From Alteraquisediminimonas sediminicola (GTDB taxonomy: Bacteria > Pseudomonadota > Alphaproteobacteria > Sphingomonadales > Sphingomonadaceae): a stretch of 64,000 nucleotides of DNA. Position numbers and translations under genes: made by a program. A model generated the notes under the pieces. The model was not told where the DNA came from. It searched no databases and was given only the letters and a program-made list of their open reading frames with translations. Location of the stretch: NCBI RefSeq assembly GCF_019740335.1, contig NZ_JAHXZS010000001.1:434001-498000 (forward strand). Direction: 5' to 3'. Position 1 is the stretch's first letter. Each line of letters starts with the position of its first letter. This document shows positions 1-9,740 of the stretch, one piece after another.

Positions 1-1
1 T

Positions 2-1507
2 CAAGCTCGACCCTTGTCGGTGATCGTCAAATTGTCTCGCGCCGATCATTGGCAACACATTCGCGCCTTTTTCCATGATCTTGATCTGGTCGTCGATCTC
101 GGCAGCAACATCGGCTCGCGTATTTGGTGGCGCGGTGCGGCCACCTGCACTGCCTTGTGCCTGACCGCCTATAGCCTTGGCCCGGATCTTTCAACCATCG
201 CCGCCGACGATATCCAGCCCATGCCCCGCGCCCATTGGGAAGAAAGCCGCTCGCTCGCGATTATGCCGCTGGCGACCGGAGCCGATACCGGTCGCCGCAT
301 GGCCGCGACCCAGCGGGTGGAAATGCTGGCAGATGCGCCCGAACGTCCGACATTGGAACTCACCGCCACCATCGGCCAAGGCGATGGCTTTGGCCGGTCG
401 CTGCAACGCGCAGGGGTCGCCGCCAATGATGCGGGCGCAGTGACGGCGATGATTGCGCGCTATGTCCCGCCTGCCGACATTCGATCCGGCACCAGGGTCA
501 ATATCACGCTGGGCCGCCGCATGGCGCCGGGCCGCCCGCGCCCGCTCGATTACATGCTGCTGCGCGCGCGTTTCGATCTGAAACTGGCCATCGAACGCGT
601 GAACGGCCAACTCATTGCCCGCCCGATCCCGATAGCGGTCGATAATACGCCGCTACGCATCCAAGGTCAGGTCGGCAGCGGCCTCTACCTCTCCGCCCGC
701 GCGGCAGGCGCACCCGTCTCTGCGGTGCAAAGCTATATCCGCGCGATCAGCCAGCAGGTATCCGTCGGCTCGGACATCTATGCCGACGACCGTTTCGATC
801 TCATCATCTCGCACAGGCAGGCCGAAACGGGAGAGGCGGAATTCGGCGAACTGCTATACGCGGGACTGCAACGCGCGGGCCGCAAGGTCCAGATGGTCCG
901 CTGGGAAAGTAATGGCAGCGTACAATGGTTCGAAGCCTCGGGCGTCGGCCAGCGCCGCGGCATGCTGCGCCAGCCCGTCAACGGCCATATGACCTCGACC
1001 TTCGGCATGCGCCGCCATCCGTTGCTGGGATATAATCGCTTCCATCGGGGCGTAGACTTTGGCGCGCCTTATGGCGCACCGATTGTCGCCGCCGCCGATG
1101 GCGTAGTGCAGTCAGCGGGCCGAGCGGGCGGCTATGGCCTGCAAGTGCGCATCGCCCATAATAGCGGCCTCGCCACCAGCTACAGCCATATGAGCCGGAT
1201 CGCCGCCGGTCCCGGCATGCGCGTGCAACAAGGGCAGGTCATCGGCTATGTCGGGTCCACGGGCCTATCGACCGGGCCTCATCTCCATTACGAACTTTAC
1301 CGCAACGGTCAGGCGATCAACCCGAATGCCGTGAGCTACACGATGATGTCGCAATTGAATGGTGCAGAGCTTGCCCGTTTCCGTTCCAATCTGTCGCAAT
1401 TGCTGGCGGTCAGGCCGGGAGCGGCCCCTAAGCCCAAATCACCCGCCACATTAGCAAGCGCTACCCCGCCAGCGCCTTCACGCGCTGTCCCTCGCCCCGG
1501 CGCGTAA
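2..1507 (+). CDS. M23 family metallopeptidase, 5' end outside window
   Basis: LytM-type zinc endopeptidase expected to cut peptidoglycan cross-links in the periplasm, or to activate amidases if it works like EnvC. The frame is open to the first bases of the window and only weak TTG/GTG codons occur near bases 14-20, so the real start is probably upstream. Counting from base 14, one hydrophobic segment lies at about residues 38-57. The zinc motif HRGVDFG lies near residue 344 and HLHYEL near 423, so the metal site looks complete. The tail is rich in Pro and Ala. Its last 47 bases overlap the 3' end of convergent manC. The family is secure; the exact role is inferred. Confidence 0.88.
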   Translation, partial: QARPLSVIVKLSRADHWQHIRAFFHDLDLVVDLGSNIGSRIWWRGAATCTALCLTAYSLGPDLSTIAADDIQPMPRAHWEESRSLAIMPLATGADTGRRMAATQRVEMLADAPERPTLELTATIGQGDGFGRSLQRAGVAANDAGAVTAMIARYVPPADIRSGTRVNITLGRRMAPGRPRPLDYMLLRARFDLKLAIERVNGQLIARPIPIAVDNTPLRIQGQVGSGLYLSARAAGAPVSAVQSYIRAISQQVSVGSDIYADDRFDLIISHRQAETGEAEFGELLYAGLQRAGRKVQMVRWESNGSVQWFEASGVGQRRGMLRQPVNGHMTSTFGMRRHPLLGYNRFHRGVDFGAPYGAPIVAAADGVVQSAGRAGGYGLQVRIAHNSGLATSYSHMSRIAAGPGMRVQQGQVIGYVGSTGLSTGPHLHYELYRNGQAINPNAVSYTMMSQLNGAELARFRSNLSQLLAVRPGAAPKPKSPATLASATPPAPSRAVPRPGA

Positions 1508-2513
1508 TCATCAACTTGCCATCGCCGACGACCACCATCAGGTCGTCCACGCCCATCAGGCTGACCTCCAGCCCATCCGCCCAGACAAAATTTCCATGCG
1601 CATCGACCAATTGCGTACCGGACAAGGCGACATTACCGCAGGCATCCTTGTCGCCAATGTCATAGAGCGCATCCCAACTGCCGACATCCGACCAGCCCAT
1701 CGACACCGGCACGACGCCGATCCGTTCGGCCCGCTCCATCACCGCATAATCGATAGAATCCGATCGGGACGCAGCAAAGGCCATAGAATCGGGGCGGGTC
1801 ATCTTGCCGTCCACATCGCGGGCCTGCCACGCCTTAGCGACCGCGTGATGGATATCGGGCGCAAACTCGTGCAACGCGGCCAGATAACAATCGGCGCGGA
1901 TCAGGAATATCCCGCCATTCCATGCAAACCGCCCCGTCGCGAGATAGCCCGCCGCCGTCTCCACATCCGGCTTTTCAACAAAGCGCAACACGCGCCGCGC
2001 CCCGTCTTGCGCTATCGGCCCAAGCGCATCGCCCATTTCAATATAGCCATAGCCGGTTTCAGGGCCATTGGGCGCAATACCGAAAGTCATCATCCACCCG
2101 TCTGAAGCAAAAGGCAAAGCCTGTGCGACCGCCGCATGAAAAGCCCCCTCATCCGCAATCACATGATCGGCGGGCATGATCAGCATCACATCATCGGCGG
2201 CGCATGATAAAGCCGCCAACGCAATCGCCGGGGCGGTATTGCGCGCGCAGGGTTCAAGGATGATCGCTTGGGGCGCATGGCCCTTGGCCGCTAGTTGCGC
2301 CTCGACCAAGGCCGCATGCTGGCCATTGGCGACAATGACCGGGGGCGCATAATCAATATGCCCCGCCACCCGGCCCAATGTCAGTTGAAACATGCTGTCC
2401 GCCGATGTCAGCGGCAAGAACTGCTTGGGCTTGTCGGGTCGGGAAACCGGCCATAACCGTGTCCCCGACCCGCCAGACAAGATGACAGGAACGATTTTCG
2501 CTTCATCTGTCAT
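1461..2513 (-). CDS. manC: Mannose-1-phosphate guanylyltransferase
   Basis: Makes GDP-mannose from mannose-1-phosphate and GTP in the cytosol, a precursor for polysaccharide or LPS sugars. The nucleotidyltransferase signature GGSGTRLWPVSR is at residues 14-25 and the substrate-loop motif FVEKP is in the middle. At 350 residues it holds only the transferase domain and lacks the C-terminal cupin isomerase domain of the longer (about 470 residue) bifunctional enzymes. It lies downstream of rne on the same strand with a 43-base gap, so partial co-transcription is possible. Its 3' end overlaps the convergent peptidase gene by 47 bases. Confidence 0.92.
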   Translation of the reverse strand: MTDEAKIVPVILSGGSGTRLWPVSRPDKPKQFLPLTSADSMFQLTLGRVAGHIDYAPPVIVANGQHAALVEAQLAAKGHAPQAIILEPCARNTAPAIALAALSCAADDVMLIMPADHVIADEGAFHAAVAQALPFASDGWMMTFGIAPNGPETGYGYIEMGDALGPIAQDGARRVLRFVEKPDVETAAGYLATGRFAWNGGIFLIRADCYLAALHEFAPDIHHAVAKAWQARDVDGKMTRPDSMAFAASRSDSIDYAVMERAERIGVVPVSMGWSDVGSWDALYDIGDKDACGNVALSGTQLVDAHGNFVWADGLEVSLMGVDDLMVVVGDGKLMITRRGEGQRVKALAG

Positions 2514-2556
2514 CTTTACGCATCCAACGCTTACCTTAATTCACCGCATGCTGGTG

Positions 2557-5331
2557 TTACGCACCAAAGGTGCGCTGCCACCAGCCTTTACGCGGATTTT
2601 CATTGCTATCCTGCCCGTCTGCATCATCCGCGCTTACAGCAGGTTCCGCCGATACGGTCGTGTCAGCAGGCACCGCCGTGGCGCTGGCCTTAGCGCGGCT
2701 CACGCGCTTGCGCTTGGGCTTTTCATCGCTCGCGGCGACTTCAGCATCAACTGCCACTGGCGCAGCTTCCGCTTCAGACGCAGCTTCAACCGTCGCCTCT
2801 GCCTTTGGCTTGCGGGCACGCGGCTTGCGGGCGGGCTTGGCCGCGGCTTCAGCTTCCACCACGACCGGCTCAGCCGCTGGCGTCGTCGCTTCGACAACGA
2901 CTTCTGCCACCTCAGCCTTCGCCTTTGGCGCAACCTTGGCCCGGGTCTTTGCCGGTGCCTTTACCGGCTTGGCAGCAGCAGTTTCCGCAACCGCCTCAGC
3001 CCCGGCTTCTGCCTTACGCGCACGAGGACGACGACGCGCCTTCGGCTTTTCTTCGCCAGCAGCTTCGACTTCTGCAACAGGTTCGGCAGCTTCAACCGCC
3101 ACAGCCACTTCCGCCACTTCCGCGCCAGTCTCGCCAGCTTCGGCGGAAACTTCTGCCGCTACTGCCGACTGATCGCGATTGCGATTACCGCGACGACCAC
3201 GACGATTGCGACGACGACGAGTGCCGTTTTCGCCACCTTCCGCGCTACGCTCTTCGCCAGCGCGTTCTTCCGCAGATTGGCCTTCAGCGCGATCTTCGCC
3301 TTCCTCATCTTCGCCTTCATCGGCAAAGCCCTCGGCACGCGCAGCTTCCTGGCCATTCTCGTCTTCAACACCGCCATCTTCACGACGTCCACGACGGCCA
3401 CGGCGATTGCGACGGCGACGCTTACGACCCTCGCCCTCTTCGCCCCGAGCTTCCGAACGGCCTTCACCGCGTCCTTCCGAACGCGCATCGGCAGCGGCCT
3501 CTTCGACCTCTTCTTCTTCCTCTTCCTCGTCGTACACAAAGTCATCATCCTCAATCGGGACGATGGCATGGATCAACGGGGCATGGGCGGGCGGCGGGCC
3601 AAAGCTCTCGACCGCCATCCGTGCGCCTTCAAGCGACACCTCAATCAGCACTTCGATCGTGACGCCATAGGTCACTTCGATTTCCGCCAGTTCGGCGCGC
3701 TTCTTGTTGAGGATGTAAATCCCCGCTTCCTGACCGACGCGCAGCACCAACTGGCTGCCACGGCCACGCGCGGCTTCTTCTTCCAACAGGCGCAGGGCCG
3801 ACAGGCCGGACGACGACGCCGTCCGCATCAGGCCCGAACCCTCGCAATGCGGGCAAGGCTTGGTCGATGCTTCCAACACGCCGGTGCGCAGACGCTGACG
3901 GCTCATTTCCATCAGACCAAAGGACGAAATACGGCCCACCTGAATGCGCGCGCGGTCATTGGCGAGCGCGGCCTTCATCGCCTTTTCGACCTTGCGGACG
4001 CTCGAATGATTTTCCATGTCGATAAAATCGATCACGACCAGCCCGGCCATGTCGCGCAGGCGCAACTGACGGGCGATTTCATCGGCGGCTTCAAGATTGG
4101 TCGAAAGCGCAGTTTGCTCGATATTATGCTCGCGCGTCGAACGACCGGAGTTGATGTCAATCGACACCAAGGCTTCGGTCGGGTTGATGACGAGATAGCC
4201 ACCCGATTTCAACTGCACCGTCGGTGAATACATCGCCGCAAGCTGGTTTTCGACGCCATAACGCTGGAACAACGGCACCGGATCGGCATAGCCGGTGATG
4301 CGCCGCACATGGCTCGGCATCAACAATTTCATATAAGCGCGGGCGGCCTTATAGCCCTCCTCGCCCTCGACGATCACGCTGTCGATGTCGCGATTGTAAA
4401 TATCGCGAATGGCGCGCTTGATCAGGTCATTATCGCCATAGACCAAGGCCGGCGCCTGTGATTTCAGCGTATTATCGCGGATCTCATCCCAGAGGCGGGC
4501 AAGATAATCAAAGTCGCGCTTGATCTCGGTCTTGGTGCGCTGCAACCCGGCGGTGCGGACGATGCAGCCCATGGTCGACGGCAGGTTCAAATCAGCCATG
4601 ATGGCCTTCAACCGCTTGCGATCGGCGGCAGAGGAAATCTTCCGGCTGATGCCACCGCCATGCGACGTATTCGGCATCAGGACGCAATAACGGCCCGCCA
4701 AAGACAAATAGGTGGTGAGCGCTGCGCCCTTATTGCCGCGTTCTTCCTTGACGACCTGCACCAGCAACACCTGACGGCGGCGGATAACGTCCTGAATCTT
4801 GTAGCGACGACGCAGCGACATGCGACGCTGACGCAGATTTTCAGCGGGGCTTTCATCATCACGGCCAAGCTGCATCGCAGCAGGCGGACGATCTTCTTCG
4901 CCCTGTTCGCCATTATCATGATCAGCGCTCTGCGATTCAGCCTGTGCTTCCGGGCGATCGTCATCATGGCCGTCATCGTCATGATGGCCGTCAATCGGCT
5001 CCAGATCGCCATGTTCTGCCCGCAGCGCATCTTCCTCGGCGGCATATTCGGCTTCTTCGCGCAGCAGGGCTTCGCGATCTTCCTTCGGAATCTGGTAATA
5101 ATCGGGATGGATTTCGCTAAAGGCGAGGAAACCATGACGGTTCCCCCCATAATCGACAAACGCGGCCTGCAACGAAGGCTCTACGCGCGTTACCTTGGCG
5201 AGATAGATATTCCCTTTGAGCTGCTTGCGCTCCGCCGATTCGAAGTCGAACTCTTCAATCCGGTTTCCTTTGACGACCGCCACGCGGGTTTCCTCCCGGT
5301 GGCGGGCATCGATAAGCATTTGAATTGGCAT
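2557..5331 (-). CDS. rne: Ribonuclease E/G family endoribonuclease
   Basis: Main endoribonuclease for mRNA decay and rRNA/tRNA processing, and the degradosome scaffold. The S1 domain (about residues 35-100) is interrupted by an acidic His/Asp-rich insert at about 100-150. The catalytic core holds the two metal-binding aspartate regions, VSIDINSGRST near residue 390 and VVIDFIDMEN near 434. The zinc-link CPHCEGSG is near 492. The C-terminal third is low complexity: acidic runs alternate with arginine patches of the RRRNRRGRRG type, then Ala/Lys/Pro repeats, ending in a Trp-containing tail. A GGAG about 8 bases before the ATG supports the chosen start. At 924 residues this is a full-length RNase E rather than the short RNase G. 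Confidence 0.95.
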   Translation of the reverse strand: MPIQMLIDARHREETRVAVVKGNRIEEFDFESAERKQLKGNIYLAKVTRVEPSLQAAFVDYGGNRHGFLAFSEIHPDYYQIPKEDREALLREEAEYAAEEDALRAEHGDLEPIDGHHDDDGHDDDRPEAQAESQSADHDNGEQGEEDRPPAAMQLGRDDESPAENLRQRRMSLRRRYKIQDVIRRRQVLLVQVVKEERGNKGAALTTYLSLAGRYCVLMPNTSHGGGISRKISSAADRKRLKAIMADLNLPSTMGCIVRTAGLQRTKTEIKRDFDYLARLWDEIRDNTLKSQAPALVYGDNDLIKRAIRDIYNRDIDSVIVEGEEGYKAARAYMKLLMPSHVRRITGYADPVPLFQRYGVENQLAAMYSPTVQLKSGGYLVINPTEALVSIDINSGRSTREHNIEQTALSTNLEAADEIARQLRLRDMAGLVVIDFIDMENHSSVRKVEKAMKAALANDRARIQVGRISSFGLMEMSRQRLRTGVLEASTKPCPHCEGSGLMRTASSSGLSALRLLEEEAARGRGSQLVLRVGQEAGIYILNKKRAELAEIEVTYGVTIEVLIEVSLEGARMAVESFGPPPAHAPLIHAIVPIEDDDFVYDEEEEEEEVEEAAADARSEGRGEGRSEARGEEGEGRKRRRRNRRGRRGRREDGGVEDENGQEAARAEGFADEGEDEEGEDRAEGQSAEERAGEERSAEGGENGTRRRRNRRGRRGNRNRDQSAVAAEVSAEAGETGAEVAEVAVAVEAAEPVAEVEAAGEEKPKARRRPRARKAEAGAEAVAETAAAKPVKAPAKTRAKVAPKAKAEVAEVVVEATTPAAEPVVVEAEAAAKPARKPRARKPKAEATVEAASEAEAAPVAVDAEVAASDEKPKRKRVSRAKASATAVPADTTVSAEPAVSADDADGQDSNENPRKGWWQRTFGA

Positions 5332-5792
5332 TTAAAATTCTCCGGAGGCGGCTGCGGCGCGGCAAAGCCGTCCGGCAAGCTGCCATATATAGGGGATTAC
5401 CGGGCAGGACTGCCGCGTTGCGGCGCTGCACCAGTACATAATTGTGGACGATAACTGCCTCTGCCGCTTGCGCATGTCCGGCACTCTGGGCCGGGACAAA
5501 CCTGCTCCATTCGGCGCGGCTAAAAGCCCGCGTCTGAACTGAATGGAGAGAAAAATGCTGCATTGCGGCGTCAACCTGGATAATCGGCACCATCATCGGG
5601 CCGACATGACTAGCTAGCAGCATCCGCACCAGACAGCAACTCCCCGATAAAAAGCATATTAAACGAAATTAACGCACAACGCCTTGAAAATGGGTAACGG
5701 GTTGTTAACCATTTTGCTTCATCAGGGTGAACAGTAACTCGGCGTAACAGTAATGCGTATACACGAAACCCCATTATGGTGCGCCGTATCCG
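5332..5792. promoter_or_regulatory. Divergent intergenic region between rne and amiC
   Basis: This 461-base gap separates two divergent genes and must hold both promoters and the rne leader. On the minus strand a GC-rich leader with short hairpin potential precedes rne, and an AT-rich CTATATAT run about 55 bases upstream of rne could be part of its promoter. On the plus side the stretch 5650-5720 is AT-rich, with TTAA half-sites and an inverted repeat described separately. I see no convincing protein-coding frame. Confidence 0.55.
5687..5715. promoter_or_regulatory. Imperfect inverted repeat with a CtrA-type TTAACCAT half-site
   Basis: The arms AAAATGGGTAAC (5687-5698) and GTTAACCATTTT (5704-5715) pair at 11 of 12 positions around a 5-base loop. 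The right arm contains TTAACCAT, the established CtrA half-site of alphaproteobacteria. About 28 bases upstream two TTAA half-sites at 5659-5672 are spaced by 6, one short of the classic 7. The amidase start is about 80 bases downstream, so this is a plausible operator for that promoter. No binding has been shown. Confidence 0.4.
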
Positions 5793-7070
5793 ATGTTACT
5801 CCGTTCGCCCTTTGGCCAAATTTCTGGCATCCGTCGCACGATGTCGCTGCTGATGACCCTGCTCCCTGCATTGTCTTTTGGCGCACCGGTAGAGGCAGCG
5901 ACGATCCGCGACATGCAGATCACCGAAAACGCGATCACCCTTGCCTTTGACGGCATGATCGAAAAAGCATCGACCTTTGCCTTGGTCGGTCCGCAACGCA
6001 TCGCCATCGACATTAACGGCGCAACGCCCGGCACTTCAGGCTCAAGCGGCGGCCTCGTCTCCGCCTCGCGTCTGGGCCAGTTCAACGCCCAAACCGCGCG
6101 CATCGTGCTTGACCTTGCCCGTCCTGCCATCGTCAGTGCCGCCAATTATGGCAAGGATGGCCGCACGCTGACGCTCAATCTGAAGCCGGTGGATCAGGTC
6201 CGCTTCGCCTCCGCCGCACAGGCGGGACGCACATCATTCCTGCCGCCGCTCGCGTTTCGCGCCGCAGCGACCAGCGTCAGCAACAACCGCAACGCCGTCA
6301 ACGTGCCGCTGCCCAAGACCTCGCCCTATCGCAAGCCCGCGCTGCCCAAGACCTTTGGCCCGAACGATCTCTCGCTCCCGCTGGTCGTGATCGACGCAGG
6401 CCATGGCGGCCATGATCCCGGCGCGATTTCGGTGCTCGATTCGCGTCAAGAAAAGAACGCCACCCTCGCCATCGCCCGCGCCGTCCGTGATGCGCTGGTC
6501 CGCTCTGGCCAAGTTCGGGTCGCGTTGACCCGTGACAGCGACACATTCCTGCCGCTGCCGGAACGCGTCGACATTGCGCGCCGGATGAAGGCCAATCTGT
6601 TCATCTCGATCCACGCCGACAGCGCCGCCTCTCCACAGGCACGCGGCGCATCGATCTACACCCTGTCCGATGTGGCATCCGATAAAGAAGCCGCGCGTCT
6701 CGCGGCAGCCGAAAACAAGGCGGATGTCATCAGCGGCGTCGACCTTGGCCGCCAATCAAGCGATGTCCAGTCGATCCTGATCGATCTTGCCCAGCGTGAA
6801 ACGATGAACATGTCATCGGCCTTTGCGATGGTCCTGCGCCGCGAAACGGCATCGACGGTGCCATATCGCACCGACTTCCACCAATTCGCGAATTTCCGCG
6901 TGCTGAAGGCCCCGGACGTCCCCTCCGTGCTGATGGAAACCGGTTATCTCAGCAATGAAGACGATGCCCGCCAATTGTTTTCCAGCGACGGCCAGCAACG
7001 CATTGGCCGCGGCATTGCCAGTGCTATTCAGGCGCATTTCGCCCGCCGCATCGCTCTCGCCTCGCGCTGA
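5793..7070 (+). CDS. amiC: N-acetylmuramoyl-L-alanine amidase with AMIN domain
   Basis: Periplasmic zinc amidase that removes stem peptides from peptidoglycan, needed for daughter-cell separation. A signal peptide ends near GAPVEA (about residue 35). An N-terminal AMIN-type beta domain follows (about 37-130), then the Amidase_3 domain with VVIDAGHGGHDPG (first zinc His near residue 202), NLFISIHADS and VLMETGYLSN carrying the catalytic Glu. The length of 425 residues is typical for AmiC. The start is the first ATG of the frame; a second at 5841 would shorten the signal peptide. mrcA lies 78 bases downstream on the same strand, so the two may form a cell-wall operon. Confidence 0.92.
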   Translation: MLLRSPFGQISGIRRTMSLLMTLLPALSFGAPVEAATIRDMQITENAITLAFDGMIEKASTFALVGPQRIAIDINGATPGTSGSSGGLVSASRLGQFNAQTARIVLDLARPAIVSAANYGKDGRTLTLNLKPVDQVRFASAAQAGRTSFLPPLAFRAAATSVSNNRNAVNVPLPKTSPYRKPALPKTFGPNDLSLPLVVIDAGHGGHDPGAISVLDSRQEKNATLAIARAVRDALVRSGQVRVALTRDSDTFLPLPERVDIARRMKANLFISIHADSAASPQARGASIYTLSDVASDKEAARLAAAENKADVISGVDLGRQSSDVQSILIDLAQRETMNMSSAFAMVLRRETASTVPYRTDFHQFANFRVLKAPDVPSVLMETGYLSNEDDARQLFSSDGQQRIGRGIASAIQAHFARRIALASR

Positions 7071-7148
7071 TCCGGCGGATATTAATACGGGCGATATTAC
7101 CGCGCGCAGAAATGGACATGCGCCACTGCATCAGGTAGACGCGCCTGC

Positions 7149-9689
7149 ATGGAGTCCGAAACGCCCAGACAGCCAGAACCGTTCAGCAATCGCCTGCGCC
7201 GCGAGTTATCGGGCGCGATCGATTGGCTGCGGGCGCAATGGCAAATCCCACGCGCGCGCCGATTGATGATCCGAGGCGGCGGCGCCTTGTTGATCCTGTT
7301 GCTGGTCTGGGGCGTCCTGATGCGCGCTTTGCCCAATGCGGACAAATTGCTGAATTACGAGCCCGCCCTGCCCAGCAATGTGCGTGGTCTGGATGGCGTG
7401 CCGGTCTCTTCCTTCGCCCGTGAACAGCGGGTCGAACTTGCTTTTTACGAATTTCCTAAACAATTGGTCGACGCCTATATTTCGGCGGAAGACAAGACGT
7501 TCTTCTCCCATGGCGGCATCGATTATCCGGGTCTTGCGGGCGCGGTGTTCGATTATGTGACCAAGCTCGGCTCTGGCAAGCGCGCGCGCGGCGGCTCGAC
7601 CATCACCCAACAGGTTGCCAAGAATTTGCTGCTCAGCGACGAATATTCGATCTCGCGGAAATTGCGGGAGGCCATTCTCGCCTATCGCATCGAAAGCGTG
7701 CTGACCAAGCAGCAGATCATGGAATTATATCTCAACCAAATATTCCTCGGTCGCAATGCCTATGGCGTGCAATCCGCCTCGCGCGCCTATTTCGACAAGG
7801 ATGTGGCGGACCTGCAATTGCATGAAATGGCCTATCTCGCGATCCTGCCCAAGGCGCCGAGCAATTACAGCCCCGAACGCCATAGCGAACGCGCCCTGAT
7901 CCGCCGCAATTGGGTGTTGAAGCAGATGCGCGAAAACGGCTTCATCACGACCGCGCAAATGCAGGCTGCACAGGCCATGCCGCTGTCGATCGTCGCCCGC
8001 GCCGCGCGCAAGCATCGTGACATCGGCGGTTATTATCTCGAAGAAGTCCGCCGCCAGTTGATAGCCTCTTATGGCGAAAACAGCAAAACCAGCCCGAACA
8101 GCGTCTATGACGGCGGGCTATGGGTGCGGACCTCGCTCGACCCCAAGGCGCAAGCCGCGGCAGAACAAGCCCTGCGCGCAGGATTGATGCGCTATGATCG
8201 CGGCAAGCCGTGGAAAGGCCCGGAAGGCCGGATCGATGCCAGCGACGATAAATGGGCCAGCCGTCTGGCCGCCGCCAATATCGGTTCCGGCTCGCCCGAA
8301 TGGCGCACCGCCGTAGTGTTGAGCCGTAGCGGCCTGACGCTCCGCATCGGTTTTGCCGATGGCTCTACCGGGCAATTGCCCGAATGGAGTGCGCGGTTCG
8401 AACGGCGCGGCGGCGGCATCGCTTTTTCGACGCTCAAATCCGGCGATGTCATCCCCGTCGCCAAATCCGGCAATGTCTGGACGCTGCAACGCATTCCGGA
8501 AGTATCGGGCGGCATGGTCGCGGAACAGGTCGCCACAGGCCGCGTGATCGCGATGCAGGGCGGCTTTGCGACCTCTGGCAACGCATCATTCAACCGGGCG
8601 ACACAGGCGCTGCGCCAGCCCGGCTCGACGATCAAGCCGTTCGTCTATGCGTCCGCGCTCGACAATGGCATGACGCCCGCCTCGATCATCGTCGACGGCC
8701 CGTTCTGCATCTATCAATCGGCGCGTCTCGGCCAGAAATGCTTCCGCAACTTCGATAACAAGGCCGGTGCCGGGCCACAAACCATGCGTTGGGGCGTCGA
8801 ACAATCGCGCAACCTGATGACGGTCCGCGCCGCCACCCAGACCGGCATGGAAAATGTCGTGAAAACGATCAGCGGCATGGGTATCGGCGATTATCAGCCG
8901 GTGCTGTCGATGTCGCTGGGCGCAGGCGAAACCACGGTGATGAAACTCACCAACGCCTATGCCATGCTGGCGAATGGCGGGCGCAAAATGGCGCCGACCC
9001 TGATCGACTATATTCAGGACCGGCGCGGTCGCGTGATCTTCCGCGCCGATGAACGGTGCAAGGCCATGCGGAATTGCTCGGCCCGCGATTGGAATGGCCA
9101 GCCGATGCCGCGCCCGCCTGCCCGCTTTACCAAACAGGCGCTCGATCCGATGACCGCTTATCAGGTCGTCCACATCCTCGAAGGCGTGGTCCAGCGCGGC
9201 ACGGCGACCGTGTTGCGCGACCTCAACCGCCCGTTGTTCGGCAAGACCGGCACCTCGTCCGGCCCGACAAATGTCTGGTTCGTCGGCGGTTCCGCTGACA
9301 TCGTGGCAGGCGTGTATATGGGCTATGATCAGCCTCGTTCGCTGGGCGGCTATGCACAAGGCGGCACGGTCGCCGCGCCGATCTTCAAGCAATTCGCGCG
9401 CAATGTGTTCGCGGGCATGGATGTCGTCCCCTTCCGTGCGCCAGCCGGTATTCGCATGGTTCGCATCGACCGCCGTTCGGGCCGCAAGGTGTTCGGCACA
9501 TGGCCGACCGACGACCCCAAGGCCCCGGTGATCTGGGAAGCATTCAAGCCGGAAAGCGAACCCGTCCGCTCGATCCGCCGCGATGAGCTGAAAGACAAAA
9601 AGGTTGAGAAAAAAACCGAGCTCGACCCGCAGGCCGCACGGCAATCGCGCGACAGCCAATTCCTTGATCGCACCGAAGGCATCTATTAA
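7149..9689 (+). CDS. mrcA: Penicillin-binding protein 1A, bifunctional peptidoglycan synthase
   Basis: Class A PBP that polymerises lipid II and cross-links the strands in the periplasm. One transmembrane helix sits at about residues 37-60. The GT51 transglycosylase domain shows EDKTFFSHGG (about 114), GGSTITQQ and YLNQIFLGRNAYG. The transpeptidase domain shows the SxxK motif in QPGSTIKPF (Ser about 493), SRN (about 552) and KTGTSS (about 699), so both active sites look complete. The C-terminus is charged. Its 846 residues match the family. It follows the amidase gene on the same strand. Confidence 0.95.
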   Translation: MESETPRQPEPFSNRLRRELSGAIDWLRAQWQIPRARRLMIRGGGALLILLLVWGVLMRALPNADKLLNYEPALPSNVRGLDGVPVSSFAREQRVELAFYEFPKQLVDAYISAEDKTFFSHGGIDYPGLAGAVFDYVTKLGSGKRARGGSTITQQVAKNLLLSDEYSISRKLREAILAYRIESVLTKQQIMELYLNQIFLGRNAYGVQSASRAYFDKDVADLQLHEMAYLAILPKAPSNYSPERHSERALIRRNWVLKQMRENGFITTAQMQAAQAMPLSIVARAARKHRDIGGYYLEEVRRQLIASYGENSKTSPNSVYDGGLWVRTSLDPKAQAAAEQALRAGLMRYDRGKPWKGPEGRIDASDDKWASRLAAANIGSGSPEWRTAVVLSRSGLTLRIGFADGSTGQLPEWSARFERRGGGIAFSTLKSGDVIPVAKSGNVWTLQRIPEVSGGMVAEQVATGRVIAMQGGFATSGNASFNRATQALRQPGSTIKPFVYASALDNGMTPASIIVDGPFCIYQSARLGQKCFRNFDNKAGAGPQTMRWGVEQSRNLMTVRAATQTGMENVVKTISGMGIGDYQPVLSMSLGAGETTVMKLTNAYAMLANGGRKMAPTLIDYIQDRRGRVIFRADERCKAMRNCSARDWNGQPMPRPPARFTKQALDPMTAYQVVHILEGVVQRGTATVLRDLNRPLFGKTGTSSGPTNVWFVGGSADIVAGVYMGYDQPRSLGGYAQGGTVAAPIFKQFARNVFAGMDVVPFRAPAGIRMVRIDRRSGRKVFGTWPTDDPKAPVIWEAFKPESEPVRSIRRDELKDKKVEKKTELDPQAARQSRDSQFLDRTEGIY

Positions 9690-9740
9690 CGCCTTTCCGA
9701 CAACGATCACCACGCACTTAAGACGATAAGGACATTCCAT

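Noticed and set aside
2392-4227. 611-codon open frame opposite rne
   Set aside because: Low-complexity mirror of the RNase E Ala/Glu/Arg-rich tail; no start context, and rne is certain.
7078-7099. Direct repeat GATATTA-N8-GATATTA between amiC and mrcA
   Set aside because: Too short and without a known regulator; likely chance in a 78-base gap.
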